Shown here: piece by piece, positions 41,790-51,005 of the stretch
Layout of the letters: each line of letters opens with the position of its first letter
Position numbering within the stretch: the stretch's first letter is position 1
NCBI RefSeq assembly: GCF_011516645.4
Contig: NZ_CP088285.1
Span: forward strand, 5,040,501-5,104,500
DNA: 64,000 nt
Direction of reading: 5' to 3'
From: Bradyrhizobium septentrionale
GTDB taxonomy: Bacteria > Pseudomonadota > Alphaproteobacteria > Rhizobiales > Xanthobacteraceae
The notes under the pieces: generated by a model
Databases searched by the model: none
What the model was told of the DNA's origin: nothing
Seen by the model: the letters and a program-made list of their open reading frames with translations, nothing else
Program-made: the position numbers and the translations under genes

Positions 41790-42932
41790 ATGCATGAGCA
41801 CCGGGGGGCGCGCGGCGCCTCGTCAAGCGGCGTCGAGTTTGACGACAAGGGCTGGCCTTCCTGGCCGGGCCGAGAGGATTTGTCGGCGGAGTTCATCAAA
41901 CTGCTGGCTGCCGCGCAGGAGGGAGGTTCGACCGTTTCCGAATGCTGGCTGACACTGAGCAGGATCGACCTTGCTTCGGAAAATTCCTGGTCCGAAGAGT
42001 GGATCAGGACCGCGGAACTGAACGAGGCGAGAGCCGATCTTTCGTTGTTGAACGGCAATTTGATCACCGCCCGTCACAACTGGCTGCGGGCCACGACCTA
42101 CTTTCATGCCGCCGCAAGGCTTCCCGGGTGCTCCAGCAATCTTTTGAAATGCGCCGTCGACGGCATGCGGCGATGTGCAACGAATTTCCTGGAGAACAGG
42201 ATTCCAGCCGGCCAGGTGCTCTCGATCCCCTGGACTGAAGACCTCTTTCTTCAGGCCTGCTATTTGCCGTCGGCTTTCCGCGACAATGGGCCCGTCATCG
42301 TATGCATCGGCGAGCCGGGTTCCTACAAGGAAGAATTGATCACCAAATACGCCAGCCATGCGAACGAGCGCGGACTGTCGCTGCTGACCGTGGATCTCTT
42401 GGGTACTCAAATGGCTCTGCCGCCGGAGCGGCTCGGAGGCCAGAAGTTCGAGACTGCGATGAGCCGCATCCTGGATTATCTCGCGGAGAAGCCGGGTGTC
42501 GACAGCAGCCGGATCGCCATCGTGGCGGATGCATGGAATTCCTCGCTGGTCGCGCGAGCCGCCGCAAGCGACGCCCGATTTGCCGCTGCCGTGTGCGATG
42601 CCGGCATTTGGGACTCGCACGAGAGAAGCTTCTTTTACCAGCATGCCGCCGGCCGGGAGCAGCCTGGATGGCTTGAAGACGCCAGCTCGATGTCACGGCG
42701 GATCGATTGTCCGCTGCTTGTCACCGCGGGCGAAGGCGGCTGGCTTCTTCCCGGTGCCCTGACCGAATTCGGCAATCAATTGGACAGCATTCATCATGAC
42801 GCCCGGCTGATCCTGTTTCGCTGTGCTGAAACGGCTGCCATGCAGGGACATATCGATAATCCCACATTGGCCAATGAAGTGATATTCGACTGGCTGGAAG
42901 ACAGGCTCCGGCTGAGAAAGGACTTGTCCTGA
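41790..42932 (+). CDS. Alpha/beta-hydrolase-like protein with altered nucleophile elbow
   Basis: The 380-residue protein has a helical N-terminal half (residues 30-150, LNGNLITARHNWLRATTYFH) and a C-terminal alpha/beta hydrolase domain, the plan of 2,6-dihydroxypseudooxynicotine hydrolase and FrsA-like proteins. The oxyanion region is IVCIGEPGSYKEEL. At the nucleophile elbow, where G-x-S-x-G-G is expected, it reads VADAWNSSLVARAA, so the catalytic Ser position is Ala. A candidate catalytic His remains (MQGHIDNP). It may be an inactive or re-purposed member, perhaps with a sensing role. Confidence 0.7.
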   Translation: MHEHRGARGASSSGVEFDDKGWPSWPGREDLSAEFIKLLAAAQEGGSTVSECWLTLSRIDLASENSWSEEWIRTAELNEARADLSLLNGNLITARHNWLRATTYFHAAARLPGCSSNLLKCAVDGMRRCATNFLENRIPAGQVLSIPWTEDLFLQACYLPSAFRDNGPVIVCIGEPGSYKEELITKYASHANERGLSLLTVDLLGTQMALPPERLGGQKFETAMSRILDYLAEKPGVDSSRIAIVADAWNSSLVARAAASDARFAAAVCDAGIWDSHERSFFYQHAAGREQPGWLEDASSMSRRIDCPLLVTAGEGGWLLPGALTEFGNQLDSIHHDARLILFRCAETAAMQGHIDNPTLANEVIFDWLEDRLRLRKDLS

Positions 42933-42963
42933 GGTTTTCCAGCCCCGGGAGCAGGCCAGCAGA

Positions 42964-43368
42964 TCACACCGCCTGGCCGGCTTTAAGCAGCGAGCAGCCG
43001 GTGATCTTCAAGCTGCCGTCCGCCTGCCGCTCCAGCGTGTAGAGCGCCTCCCACGCCTCGCCATTCGCATCGACGATATGGACGCGCTGCGCGATCCGGT
43101 CGCCGTCGCTCTGCGCCGCGCCGAACTCGAAGCTCCGGTGGCGATAGACCGGCGCGTACTGGCTCTGCACCATCGACATGAAGATGTCGGGCTGCGGAAA
43201 GATCTGCCGGATCGCGGGCGCGGCATAGGAATAGGCGGAAGCGGCGTCGTCGCGGCCGAATGCCTGCTCCTGGGCGCGGATCACATCCTGCGCGGCGCCG
43301 ACGTCGTCGGCGGCAGCTGATGAGACGAGGGCGAACAGAAGGGCGGCAATGAGGGCGATCGCGCGCAT
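42964..43368 (-). CDS. DUF4864 secreted protein
   Basis: ATG 43368 gives 134 residues with a signal peptide (cleavage after SSAAA). The rest has the DUF4864 pattern: VIRAQEQAFGRDDAASAYSY, then PAIRQIFPQPDIFMSMVQSQ and a VYRHRSFEF strand. The domain resembles SnoaL/NTF2-type folds. It is probably periplasmic; function unknown. A single gene, 83 bases after the caspase-like gene on the same strand. Confidence 0.8.
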   Translation of the reverse strand: MRAIALIAALLFALVSSAAADDVGAAQDVIRAQEQAFGRDDAASAYSYAAPAIRQIFPQPDIFMSMVQSQYAPVYRHRSFEFGAAQSDGDRIAQRVHIVDANGEAWEALYTLERQADGSLKITGCSLLKAGQAV

Positions 43369-43451
43369 GCGGGGCTCCATCTCGGATACCTGCTGTTACG
43401 CATGACACCCCAGGCCGGTTTCCGCTGCAAGCGACAAAGGCGTTGCGTGCG

Positions 43452-44297
43452 TCAGCGCGGGACGCCGCGCGGCGGCCTGGCCGCTAGTCCGGCATCCCGT
43501 GCAGGCTCGGTTTCCCTGGCGACCGCCGGCTCGCCGGCAAAATAGAACCGGTCCGCGATCGGCGAGGCGGCGACCCACGGCAATTGCCGGCCGTGGGTTG
43601 CCTTCTCGACCGCAAGCCCGACCTCGTTGAAGGTCCTGAACAGGCCATAGCCCTGATGCCGCATGGTGGCGGCCAGCGCGCGCGTGTAGGGGCTGTGGCC
43701 GTTGTCGCCATCCAGCGCGACGCTGCGCGGCTGGGTCGCAAACGAGATCAGCGTGCCCGCCGGCGCCTGCATCTGCGCCAGTCCACCGGTGGCGGAGCGC
43801 ACGCCGCGGTCGCGAAACGGATTGTTGCGGCAGGCATCGAGCAGCACGAGATTGATCCTGGCGCCGGACTTCTCCATCTGGTCGAGTACGCCGGCCATGG
43901 CGATGCCCTGCATGAACACGTCACCCTCGTCAGTGGGATCGGCGTCGACCGGCACCAGATAATTCAAGCCGTGGGTCTCGACGCCGTGGCCGGCATAATA
44001 GAACAGCGCCACGTTGGCGCCGGCCAGTTCGCGGCCGAAAGCCTGCAGCACCGCGTCGAAGCCGGCTTTGGTCAGGTCGACCTGCGCGCCGCCGCCGACC
44101 ACGATGAAGCCGAGCGACGACAGCGTGTCCGAGATCAGCTTGGCATCGCCGGCCGGGTTCGGCAGCTTCGGCGCGCTCTGATAGGCGGAATTGCCGATCA
44201 CCAGTGCGACCCGCTTCTCGGCCTGAACGGCGGTGCCGATGCACAGCACGAATGCCGCGACGATCAGGCGCGACAGGATGCCGTTTCGGCCGGACAT
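43452..44297 (-). CDS. Secreted caspase-family (peptidase C14) protein
   Basis: The 281-residue protein has a signal peptide (cleavage after VQAE, about residue 26) and a caspase p20-like domain: KRVALVIGNSAYQSAPKLPN at the start, catalytic His104 in FYYAGHGVE and Cys156 in LLDACRNNPF. Both catalytic residues are in place, so peptidase activity is plausible. Bacterial relatives of this secreted type are common in rhizobia, mostly without known targets. The C-terminal 50 residues are a Pro/Arg-rich tail. Confidence 0.85.
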   Translation of the reverse strand: MSGRNGILSRLIVAAFVLCIGTAVQAEKRVALVIGNSAYQSAPKLPNPAGDAKLISDTLSSLGFIVVGGGAQVDLTKAGFDAVLQAFGRELAGANVALFYYAGHGVETHGLNYLVPVDADPTDEGDVFMQGIAMAGVLDQMEKSGARINLVLLDACRNNPFRDRGVRSATGGLAQMQAPAGTLISFATQPRSVALDGDNGHSPYTRALAATMRHQGYGLFRTFNEVGLAVEKATHGRQLPWVAASPIADRFYFAGEPAVARETEPARDAGLAARPPRGVPR

Positions 44298-44420
44298 GGT
44301 GATGCACTCCGCGGGACGGGACGTCGGGCTGTTATGGATTGGTCTTTCCGGATCGCCTCAGGTTCGAACGAAGCTGCCGCCCGTTATCGGGCGTGCACCG
44401 ATCCAGATCGAGGAGCCATG

Positions 44421-44855
44421 TCAGTTGACGCGCCGGTTGCGGCGCAGCAGCGCCTCGGCGGTCGGGCATCCGGTCCGCCGCGCTGAGGGCGTCGCGAAGG
44501 GCCGCTCGATGGTGACGATCTGGCAGCCGTGCTGCGCCGAAACGTCGGCGACGACGCTCGACACCGCGTCGTCGATCCGCGAGCCGGGCAGATGGGCGAC
44601 GATCAGGTCGCTGATGCTGAGTCGCCTGCGGACGCGCAGGTCGCTGTCGATCCGGTAGCTGAAGACGGCATGGATGACGCCACGGCGATCGCGGATCGCG
44701 ATCAGCCCGGTCTCGGGCGAACTGCTGCGGCTGCGCCGGCGCACGAATCGCAGCCATTGCTCCGTGGTAATACTGGCATCGTGCATGAACACCAGCGGAT
44801 AGGCCGCGATCGCGTCCTGATGGTCGATCGGAAGTGCTTGGAAATGCTCGTTCAT
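44421..44855 (-). CDS. Hypothetical protein under an FNR box
   Basis: ATG 44855 gives 144 residues. Mixed alpha/beta pattern (TGLIAIRDRRGVIHAVFSYR, then LIVAHLPGSRIDDAVSSVVA and CQIVTIERP) recalls a GNAT acyltransferase core, but no acetyl-CoA loop is clear. It is divergent from the FNR-type regulator gene. An FNR box (44908-44921) is centred 59.5 bases before its start, a good place for activation. Function unknown. Confidence 0.55.
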   Translation of the reverse strand: MNEHFQALPIDHQDAIAAYPLVFMHDASITTEQWLRFVRRRSRSSSPETGLIAIRDRRGVIHAVFSYRIDSDLRVRRRLSISDLIVAHLPGSRIDDAVSSVVADVSAQHGCQIVTIERPFATPSARRTGCPTAEALLRRNRRVN

Positions 44856-44907
44856 CGTCGGTTTCCCCGAACACGGTCGAAGTTGCTGGGGAACGGGCGG
44901 CGCAGCA

Positions 44908-44921
44908 TTGATCTGCATCAA
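44908..44921. promoter_or_regulatory. Perfect FNR/FixK box 1
   Basis: TTGATCTGCATCAA. At -41.5 it would start a minus-strand transcript near 44873, 18 bases before the 44855 ATG. Confidence 0.75.
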
Positions 44922-44933
44922 TGACCCCGGCGG

Positions 44934-44947
44934 TTGATCCAGATCAA
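44934..44947. promoter_or_regulatory. Perfect FNR/FixK box 2
   Basis: TTGATCCAGATCAA. At -41.5 it would start a plus-strand transcript near 44982, about 14 bases before the regulator ATG at 44996. The two boxes are 26 bases apart, centre to centre. Confidence 0.75.
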
Positions 44948-44995
44948 ATCGGGGCTGATAGTGTCGACATCGAAACCACGCGGACCCCCGAAGCC

Positions 44996-45748
44996 ATGAG
45001 CATCGCCGAACCACTGCAGGATTCGTTTGCCGGCGCGGCGCCGTGCGACTGCAGGCACGGCCGCGCCACCAATGGCTGCGAGGACTGCAAGGTCAGGCTG
45101 TTCAGCGTCTGCGCCGCACTGGAGCTGTCCGAGCTCGAGGAACTCGACCGGATCAGCCAGGCCAAGCAGGTCCCGGCAAGAGCGACGCTGTTCGAGCAGA
45201 GTGCGCTGGCGGGAAGCGTGTTCAACGTCACCGACGGGGTCGTGCGGCTGTACAAGTCATTGCCCGACGGCCGCCGCCAGATCGTCGGTTTCGCGCTGCC
45301 GGGCGACTTCCTCGGACTCGCGCTGCAGGACCGCTACGGCGTCACCGCGGAGGCGGTGAACCAGGTTGCGGTTTGCCGTTTCGCGCGATCGACATTCCTC
45401 GCCTATGTCGACGGCAAGCCGCATCTGCTGCGCCGCCTGCATGAATTCGCGGGGCACGAGCTCAGCCTGGCGCAGGACCAGATGCTGCTGCTCGGGCGGC
45501 GCAGTGCCGAGGAAAAGATCGCTGCGTTCCTGCTCAACATGCAGACGCGACACGCCCGGATCGGAAGCATGTCCGTCACCGTGCCGCTGCCGATGAGCCG
45601 GCAGGACATCGCCGACTATCTCGGTCTCACCATCGAGACGGTGAGCCGAACCCTGACCCGGCTTGCGCGCGAGAAGGTGGTGCTGATCGTGCCCGATGGC
45701 GTGCGGCTGCTCGACCTCGAACGGCTGAAGCTGAGCGGCGCGAGCTGA
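44996..45748 (+). CDS. FNR/FixK-family oxygen-responsive regulator with iron-sulfur cysteines
   Basis: ATG 44996 gives a 250-residue Crp/Fnr protein. The N-terminus has Cys28-x2-Cys31-x7-Cys39, and Cys127 lies in the cNMP-like domain, so the four ligands for an FNR 4Fe-4S cluster are present, as in FnrN and FixK1 rather than FixK2. The recognition helix shows ETVSR (SRQDIADYLGLTIETVSRTL), the E-x2-S-R pattern that reads TTGAT half-sites. Two perfect FNR boxes upstream point to autoregulation and control of the divergent gene. Confidence 0.9.
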   Translation: MSIAEPLQDSFAGAAPCDCRHGRATNGCEDCKVRLFSVCAALELSELEELDRISQAKQVPARATLFEQSALAGSVFNVTDGVVRLYKSLPDGRRQIVGFALPGDFLGLALQDRYGVTAEAVNQVAVCRFARSTFLAYVDGKPHLLRRLHEFAGHELSLAQDQMLLLGRRSAEEKIAAFLLNMQTRHARIGSMSVTVPLPMSRQDIADYLGLTIETVSRTLTRLAREKVVLIVPDGVRLLDLERLKLSGAS

Positions 45749-45825
45749 CGCTGCTTTTTGATCCAGCACAAGGCGATGCGCGCGTGAGCGCGCTAGGTCT
45801 CTCCATCATATGCAGGAGACGACCC

Positions 45826-45927
45826 ATGCCCCTCGACACCATCCTTGTCATGATCGCCGTCACCGCGATGTTCGCCACCATTGCCGTCGTCATCGCGTGG
45901 GGCGACCGGCAGACGCGCGATCTCTGA
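45826..45927 (+). CDS. 33-residue membrane protein next to the FNR-type regulator
   Basis: ATG 45826 follows a near-perfect AGGAG box at 7 bases. The product is a single transmembrane helix (LDTILVMIAVTAMFATIAVV) with a charged end (WGDRQTRDL). The layout resembles the small subunits that accompany terminal oxidases or cation pumps, but no such complex is encoded nearby. Placement 78 bases after the regulator suggests co-expression. Confidence 0.6.
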   Translation: MPLDTILVMIAVTAMFATIAVVIAWGDRQTRDL

Positions 45928-45940
45928 CGCTGTCCGCGCT

Positions 45941-47437
45941 TTAGCGGATCGCGCCCTTGAATTTGTCGATGTCAGGCGAAGGGCGGGCGGGAAACAGCCG
46001 CGCAGTTGAGGAGATGTCGAGCCGGCGCCGGCATTTTGCCTCGTCGGCGCTGTCCTCGGCGCCGTCCTTGCCGGTGCGTTTCTTCGCAAAAACGTCGTCC
46101 TGCCGGTTGACGATCAGCATGGCGTGGTCGCGCTCGAGCGTGTCGGGGTTCTTGCGCTGCTCGTCGGAGCGGAACGCGCCGCCGGTGATCTTGCCGGTCA
46201 TGTCGTAGTCGCAACCCGCCTTCCAGTCGCCCTGATCCCACTTCCATCCCGCGGCGCTCAGGGTGCCGTCGCTGTCGGCGGTGACCTTGATGACGGCGTT
46301 ATAGGCGAGCCAGATGCCGGTGAGCCCATTGCGCTTGTCGTCAAAGCCTTCGAGCAGCGCGAGGCGTTCGCGCTGCAATCCGTCGACATGGTCGCGGGCA
46401 CCGACGGTATCGTGCACCTGCGAGGTCTGTTTCTCCCACGCCGGGTGCAGGAATTCGGGATACTCCTCGGCCTGGCTCTTCACCCAGTTGCGCTGGTCGT
46501 CGATCAGCGCGCGCCGCGTCGCCTCGTCGAGCCGTGGCTGCAACGCCTTCCAGGCGCGGTTCAGCCGCTGGTCGTTGTCGGCGAGATCGGGATCGGCGCA
46601 GATTTCCTCATCGGTCGCCGTCTCGGGTCTGGTGCAGTCAAAGGTCGGGGCGACGAACGCGGTGTTGGCCGTGTCGGATGCTGCATCCTTGCCGGCGGCA
46701 AAATAGCTGCCGGTGACTTGCCCCATGGATTCGCATGCGGCAAGGCCGCCCTCGTCGTCGCCCAGGATCGCAACGATGCGCAAGCTCTCTCCCTGGCGGC
46801 GGACCTTCAACGACGGTGGCTTTGCGGGTTCGGCAGTCTTCGCCGGGTCGGTGAGTGCGGGGCCGGACAGCCAGCCGCTCGCGGCAGGCTTGACCAGCGC
46901 GGTCAGCTTGCAAGTCCGCCGCCGGTCGCCGCCATAGTCGCCGCGCAGATCGGCGGCGAGGCGATAGGCGCCGCCCTCGGCCGGCGTCAGCGTGATGTTG
47001 CCGAAGGCGTTGACCCATTTGCCGGCGAGGCCGGGACGGCCGGATGCCATTCCGTCAAGCGCGGTGACGCGGCGGCGCAACGCCTCGGCGAAACTCTCCT
47101 TCAGCTCGTCCGTATCGGCGTCGGCCAAGACCTCCGCGGCGTCGATGATCATCTCGTTGAACCAGGCCTGGTCGCGCTTCAGCAGCGGCTTGATGTTCGC
47201 CGGCATTTTTGCCAGCGCCGCATCGAACGCCTTGTCGATCTGCGCCACCAGCTTGTCAGTGCCGGCCTTCTTGCAGTCGGAGGTCTTGATCGTGCTGTCG
47301 GCGGTATCTCCGCACAGCCTGATCGCGGTCGGTGCGCTGCTCGATGCGCGCAGATAATCGTCCATCGCAATGGACGGGCCGGACGCCAGGACCGTGATGG
47401 CCGCGGCGATGGCCGCGAGCCGAGGGGAGCGAGGCAT
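45941..47437 (-). CDS. Secreted protein with LprI/DUF1311-like domain
   Basis: The 498-residue protein has a signal peptide (cleavage near SIAMD, residue 24). Two regions show the LprI/DUF1311 pattern: residues 40-125 with paired cysteines and KRDQAWFNEM, and about 260-330 with FDCTRPETATDEEICADPDL, then LNRAWKAL and IDDQRNWVKSQ. DUF1311 proteins include inhibitors of lysozyme and are periplasmic. Between and after them lie beta-rich lobes with more cysteines. The exact role is unknown. Confidence 0.75.
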   Translation of the reverse strand: MPRSPRLAAIAAAITVLASGPSIAMDDYLRASSSAPTAIRLCGDTADSTIKTSDCKKAGTDKLVAQIDKAFDAALAKMPANIKPLLKRDQAWFNEMIIDAAEVLADADTDELKESFAEALRRRVTALDGMASGRPGLAGKWVNAFGNITLTPAEGGAYRLAADLRGDYGGDRRRTCKLTALVKPAASGWLSGPALTDPAKTAEPAKPPSLKVRRQGESLRIVAILGDDEGGLAACESMGQVTGSYFAAGKDAASDTANTAFVAPTFDCTRPETATDEEICADPDLADNDQRLNRAWKALQPRLDEATRRALIDDQRNWVKSQAEEYPEFLHPAWEKQTSQVHDTVGARDHVDGLQRERLALLEGFDDKRNGLTGIWLAYNAVIKVTADSDGTLSAAGWKWDQGDWKAGCDYDMTGKITGGAFRSDEQRKNPDTLERDHAMLIVNRQDDVFAKKRTGKDGAEDSADEAKCRRRLDISSTARLFPARPSPDIDKFKGAIR

Positions 47438-47505
47438 GGGCTATGACCTGCGAGGCCGCGGCATGCGGCCCTTGCGCCTTGGGTCGCCGGCGGCGCGCGC
47501 CGGGT

Positions 47506-48054
47506 TCAAAATGTCGGCGGTGTGCAGGCCGAGATCACCTCGCACGGCTTGGCGCCGATGCAGCGGAAGCGGTGCGGGCGGCGGCTTTCGAAATAATAGG
47601 CGTCGCCGGCGTTCAGCACCCGACGCTCGTCGTCGACCGTGACCTCGAGCCGGCCCGAGACCACGATGCCGCCTTCCTCGCCCTCGTGCACCAGCGGCAC
47701 CCGGCCGGTGTCGCTGCCGGGCTCGTAGCGCTCCTTCAGGATCTGCAAGGCCCGGCCGAACAGGCTGTCGCCGATCTGGAGGTAGGAGATCGGCTTCTTG
47801 CCGATCTCGGTCAGCTCGTCGGCGCGGTAGAACGCCTTGCGCGGCCGCTCCGGCTCGATCGCGAAGAACTCGGCGAGCCCCATCGGGATGCCGTCGAGGA
47901 TGCGCTTCAGCGCGCCGACCGACGGGTTCATCTGGTTGGATTCGATCAGCGAAATCGTCGAATTGGTCACGCCGGAGCGCTTGGCGAGTTCGCGCTGCGA
48001 CAGCTTGTGCCGCGCGCGGATGAATCGCAGCCGTCCGCCGATGTCGACGCTCAT
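47506..48054 (-). CDS. XRE-family regulator with C-terminal cupin domain
   Basis: ATG 48054 gives 182 residues: a helix-turn-helix at 5-60 (LRFIRARHKLSQRELAKRSG, then VTNSTISLIESNQMNPSVGA) and a cupin at about 105-180 (HEGEEGGIVVSGRLEVTVDD, then YFESRRPHRFRC). This is the PuuR-type architecture used to control amine and amino-acid catabolism. It is divergent from the aminotransferase gene, its most likely target. The upstream gap has a direct repeat of AGTCCCTTT (48057-48079). Confidence 0.87.
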   Translation of the reverse strand: MSVDIGGRLRFIRARHKLSQRELAKRSGVTNSTISLIESNQMNPSVGALKRILDGIPMGLAEFFAIEPERPRKAFYRADELTEIGKKPISYLQIGDSLFGRALQILKERYEPGSDTGRVPLVHEGEEGGIVVSGRLEVTVDDERRVLNAGDAYYFESRRPHRFRCIGAKPCEVISACTPPTF

Positions 48055-48213
48055 GACAGTCCCTTTACAGTCCCTTTGGCAAAATCGCTGTTGCAGGTGT
48101 TGCGGATCGAACAAATCTTTGCAGACCGCCTCAACAAGATCAATGGCTTGCCGTGCGACAGAAAAGGACTTGTTGAGTGCCGGGAAGAGTGGTCCGACTA
48201 GGCATCGTCAGCA

Positions 48214-49554
48214 ATGGAGCGCGCCGTGACCGTTCATCAGATTCCGAACACCATCGAGACCGAATCGCTCTGGATGCCGTTCACGGCCAACCGGCAGTTC
48301 AAGAAAGCGCCGCGGCTGTTCTCCTCCGCCAAGGGCATGTACTACACCTCGGTCGACGGCCGGCAGGTGATCGACGGTTCCGCCGGTCTCTGGTGCGTCA
48401 ACGCCGGCCATGGCCGCCCGCAGATCGCGTCCGCGGTCGAGCGGCAGCTGACCACGCTGGACTTCGCGCCCTCGTTCAACATGGGCCACCCGCTGGCGTT
48501 CGATTTCGCCGAGCGCCTCGCCGAGATCGCCCCGAAGGGGCTGGATCGCATCTTCTTCACCAATTCGGGCTCTGAATCGGTCGACACCGCGCTCAAGATC
48601 GCGCTGGCCTATCATCGCGCCGCTGGCCAGCCGACCCGCACCCGTCTGATCGGCCGCGAGCGCGGCTATCACGGCGTCGGCTTCGGCGGCATGTCGGTCG
48701 GCGGCATGGTCGCCAACCGCCGCCAGTTCGCGACCCATCTGCCCGGTGTCGACCATATCCGCCACACCCATGATATGGCGCGCAACGCCTTCGCCAAGGA
48801 CATGCCGGATCACGGCGCCGAGCTTGCCGACGACGTCGAGCGGATGGTGGCGCTGCATGGCGCCGACACCATCGCCGCCGTGATCGTCGAGCCGGTGCCG
48901 GGCTCGACCGCGGTGCTGCCGCCGCCGAAGAATTATCTGCAGCGGCTGCGCGAGCTCTGCACCAAGCACGGCATCCTCTTGATCTTCGACGAGGTCATCA
49001 CCGGCTTCGGCCGCCTCGGCACGCCGTTCGCCGCCAACTTCTTCGGCGTGACGCCGGACATGATGACCACCGCCAAGGGCATCACCAATGGCAGCGTGCC
49101 CTGCGGCGCGGTGTTCGCAACCCGTCAGATCCATGACGCGCTGATGACCGGCCCCGAGGGCATGATCGAGCTGTTCCACGGCTACACCTATTCGGCGCAT
49201 CCGGTGGCCTGCGCCGCCGGTATTGCCACGCTTGACATCTACAAGGATGAAGGCCTGCTGACCCGCGGGGCCCAGATGGCCGACTATTTCCGCGATGGCC
49301 TGCATTCGCTGAAGGGGCTGCCGAACGTCGTCGACATCCGCAATATCGGTCTGATGGGTGCGGTCGAAGTCGCGCCGCGCGATGGTGTCGTCGCCGCGCG
49401 CGGCTATGACCTCATGGTCGACTGCTTCAACAGCGGGCTGTATCTGCGCATGAGCGGCGACTCGCTCGCGGTGTCGCCGCCCTTGATCGTCGAGAAGAAG
49501 CACATCGACGACATGGTCTCGATCCTGAGCGATGCCATCAAGCGCGTGGCCTGA
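48214..49554 (+). CDS. Class III omega-aminotransferase (beta-alanine:pyruvate type)
   Basis: The 446-residue PLP enzyme has the class III signature LLIFDEVITGFGRLGTPFAA and Schiff-base Lys288 in TTAKGITNG. The N-terminus (LWMPFTANRQFKKAPRLFSS, then GLWCVNAGHGRPQI) is that of the beta-alanine:pyruvate aminotransferase branch. It would move the amino group of beta-alanine or another omega-amino acid to pyruvate, giving alanine. dadA, 107 bases downstream, fits as an oxidase of the D-alanine type, and the PuuR-type regulator is divergent. Confidence 0.9.
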   Translation: MERAVTVHQIPNTIETESLWMPFTANRQFKKAPRLFSSAKGMYYTSVDGRQVIDGSAGLWCVNAGHGRPQIASAVERQLTTLDFAPSFNMGHPLAFDFAERLAEIAPKGLDRIFFTNSGSESVDTALKIALAYHRAAGQPTRTRLIGRERGYHGVGFGGMSVGGMVANRRQFATHLPGVDHIRHTHDMARNAFAKDMPDHGAELADDVERMVALHGADTIAAVIVEPVPGSTAVLPPPKNYLQRLRELCTKHGILLIFDEVITGFGRLGTPFAANFFGVTPDMMTTAKGITNGSVPCGAVFATRQIHDALMTGPEGMIELFHGYTYSAHPVACAAGIATLDIYKDEGLLTRGAQMADYFRDGLHSLKGLPNVVDIRNIGLMGAVEVAPRDGVVAARGYDLMVDCFNSGLYLRMSGDSLAVSPPLIVEKKHIDDMVSILSDAIKRVA

Positions 49555-49661
49555 TAATTGCTAGCAAATTAGCCGCTAGCACTACAAATTGCTGTCGCCG
49601 TTGCGGAGCAGAGTGGTTTCGCAGCGGCGATTGCGTTTGTTGCTGCAGGATGTGAGGAAAA

Positions 49662-50927
49662 GTGAAGGTCCTTGTTCTCGGCAGTGGCGTGATCGGCGTC
49701 ACCTCGGCCTATTACCTTGCGCGCGCCGGCCACGAGGTGACGGTGATCGACCGTCAGCCGAAGCCCGCGCTGGAAACCTCGTTCGCCAATGCCGGCGAAG
49801 TGTCGCCGGGCTATTCATCGCCCTGGGCCGGTCCCGGCGTGCCGGTGAAGGCGGTGAAGTGGCTGCTGATGAAGCACGGCCCGCTGGTGATCCGCCCGAA
49901 GCTCGATCCCGTGATGTGCCTGTGGCTTCTGAAGATGCTGCGCAACTGCACCACCTCGCGCTACGCGGTGAACAAGAGCCGGATGATCCCGATCGCGGAA
50001 TACAGCCGCGACTGCTTGCAGGCGCTGCGCAATGACATCGGCATCCGCTATGACGAGCGCGCACGCGGCACGCTGCAGCTGTTTCGCGAGCAGGCCCAGC
50101 TCGATCACACCGGCGACGACATCGCGGTGCTCAAGCAATATGGCGTGCCGTTCGAGGTGCTCGACCGCGAGGGCTGCATCAAAGCCGAGCCTGCGCTCGC
50201 CTCTGTGAAGCAGAAGTTCGCCGGCGGACTTCGATTGCCGCATGACGAGACCGGCGACTGCCACATGTTCACGCAGGCGCTGGCGCTGGAAGCCGAGAAG
50301 ATCGGCGTGCGCTTCAGCTTCAACGTCGGCATCGACGGTCTGAATGCGGACGCGACCCGGATCACCGGCGTTGCGACCAGCGCCGGCATGATGACCGCCG
50401 ATGCCTATGTTCTGGCGCTCGGCAGCTACTCGCCGCATCTGGTGCGGCCGCTCGGCATCTCACTGCCGGTCTATCCGGTGAAGGGCTATTCGATCACGGT
50501 GCCGATCAAGGACGCCGCCGGCGCGCCGGAATCGACCGTGATGGACGAGAGCTACAAGGTCGCGATCACCCGGCTCGGCGATCGCATCCGGGTCGGCGGC
50601 ACCGCCGAGATCTCGGGCTATTCGACCAAACTCTACGCCGCGCGGCGTGCGACGCTGGACCATTCGCTGACCGATCTGTTCCCGCGCGGCGGCGATCTTC
50701 CCAAGGCCACCTTCTGGTGCGGCCTGCGCCCGATGACCCCGGACGGCCCGCCGGTGATCGGCGCGACGCGCTTTGCCAATCTGCATCTCAACACCGGTCA
50801 CGGCACGCTCGGCTGGACCATGGCCTGCGGCTCGGGCCGGGTGCTAGCCGACATGCTCTCCGGCAAGAAGCCCGAGATCGACACCAAGGAGCTGTCGATC
50901 AAGCGCTACGATCAGCGATTCGGGTAA
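49662..50927 (+). CDS. dadA: D-amino acid dehydrogenase small subunit DadA
   Basis: GTG 49662 behind GAGGAAA starts a 421-residue FAD protein. The dinucleotide-binding motif is [14 protein letters not shown] (residues 7-20), with [17 protein letters not shown] and the C-terminal [20 protein letters not shown] that match DadA. It oxidises D-amino acids such as D-alanine to keto acids and passes electrons to the respiratory chain at the inner membrane. It sits downstream of the aminotransferase. Confidence 0.92.
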   Translation: MKVLVLGSGVIGVTSAYYLARAGHEVTVIDRQPKPALETSFANAGEVSPGYSSPWAGPGVPVKAVKWLLMKHGPLVIRPKLDPVMCLWLLKMLRNCTTSRYAVNKSRMIPIAEYSRDCLQALRNDIGIRYDERARGTLQLFREQAQLDHTGDDIAVLKQYGVPFEVLDREGCIKAEPALASVKQKFAGGLRLPHDETGDCHMFTQALALEAEKIGVRFSFNVGIDGLNADATRITGVATSAGMMTADAYVLALGSYSPHLVRPLGISLPVYPVKGYSITVPIKDAAGAPESTVMDESYKVAITRLGDRIRVGGTAEISGYSTKLYAARRATLDHSLTDLFPRGGDLPKATFWCGLRPMTPDGPPVIGATRFANLHLNTGHGTLGWTMACGSGRVLADMLSGKKPEIDTKELSIKRYDQRFG

Positions 50928-51005
50928 CGGCGTTTTCCAGACGCCGTCCCACGCGCGGATACCGGTATTGCCGGTGTGCCGGCTTCATCGAAGGAAGCAA
51001 AGTGA

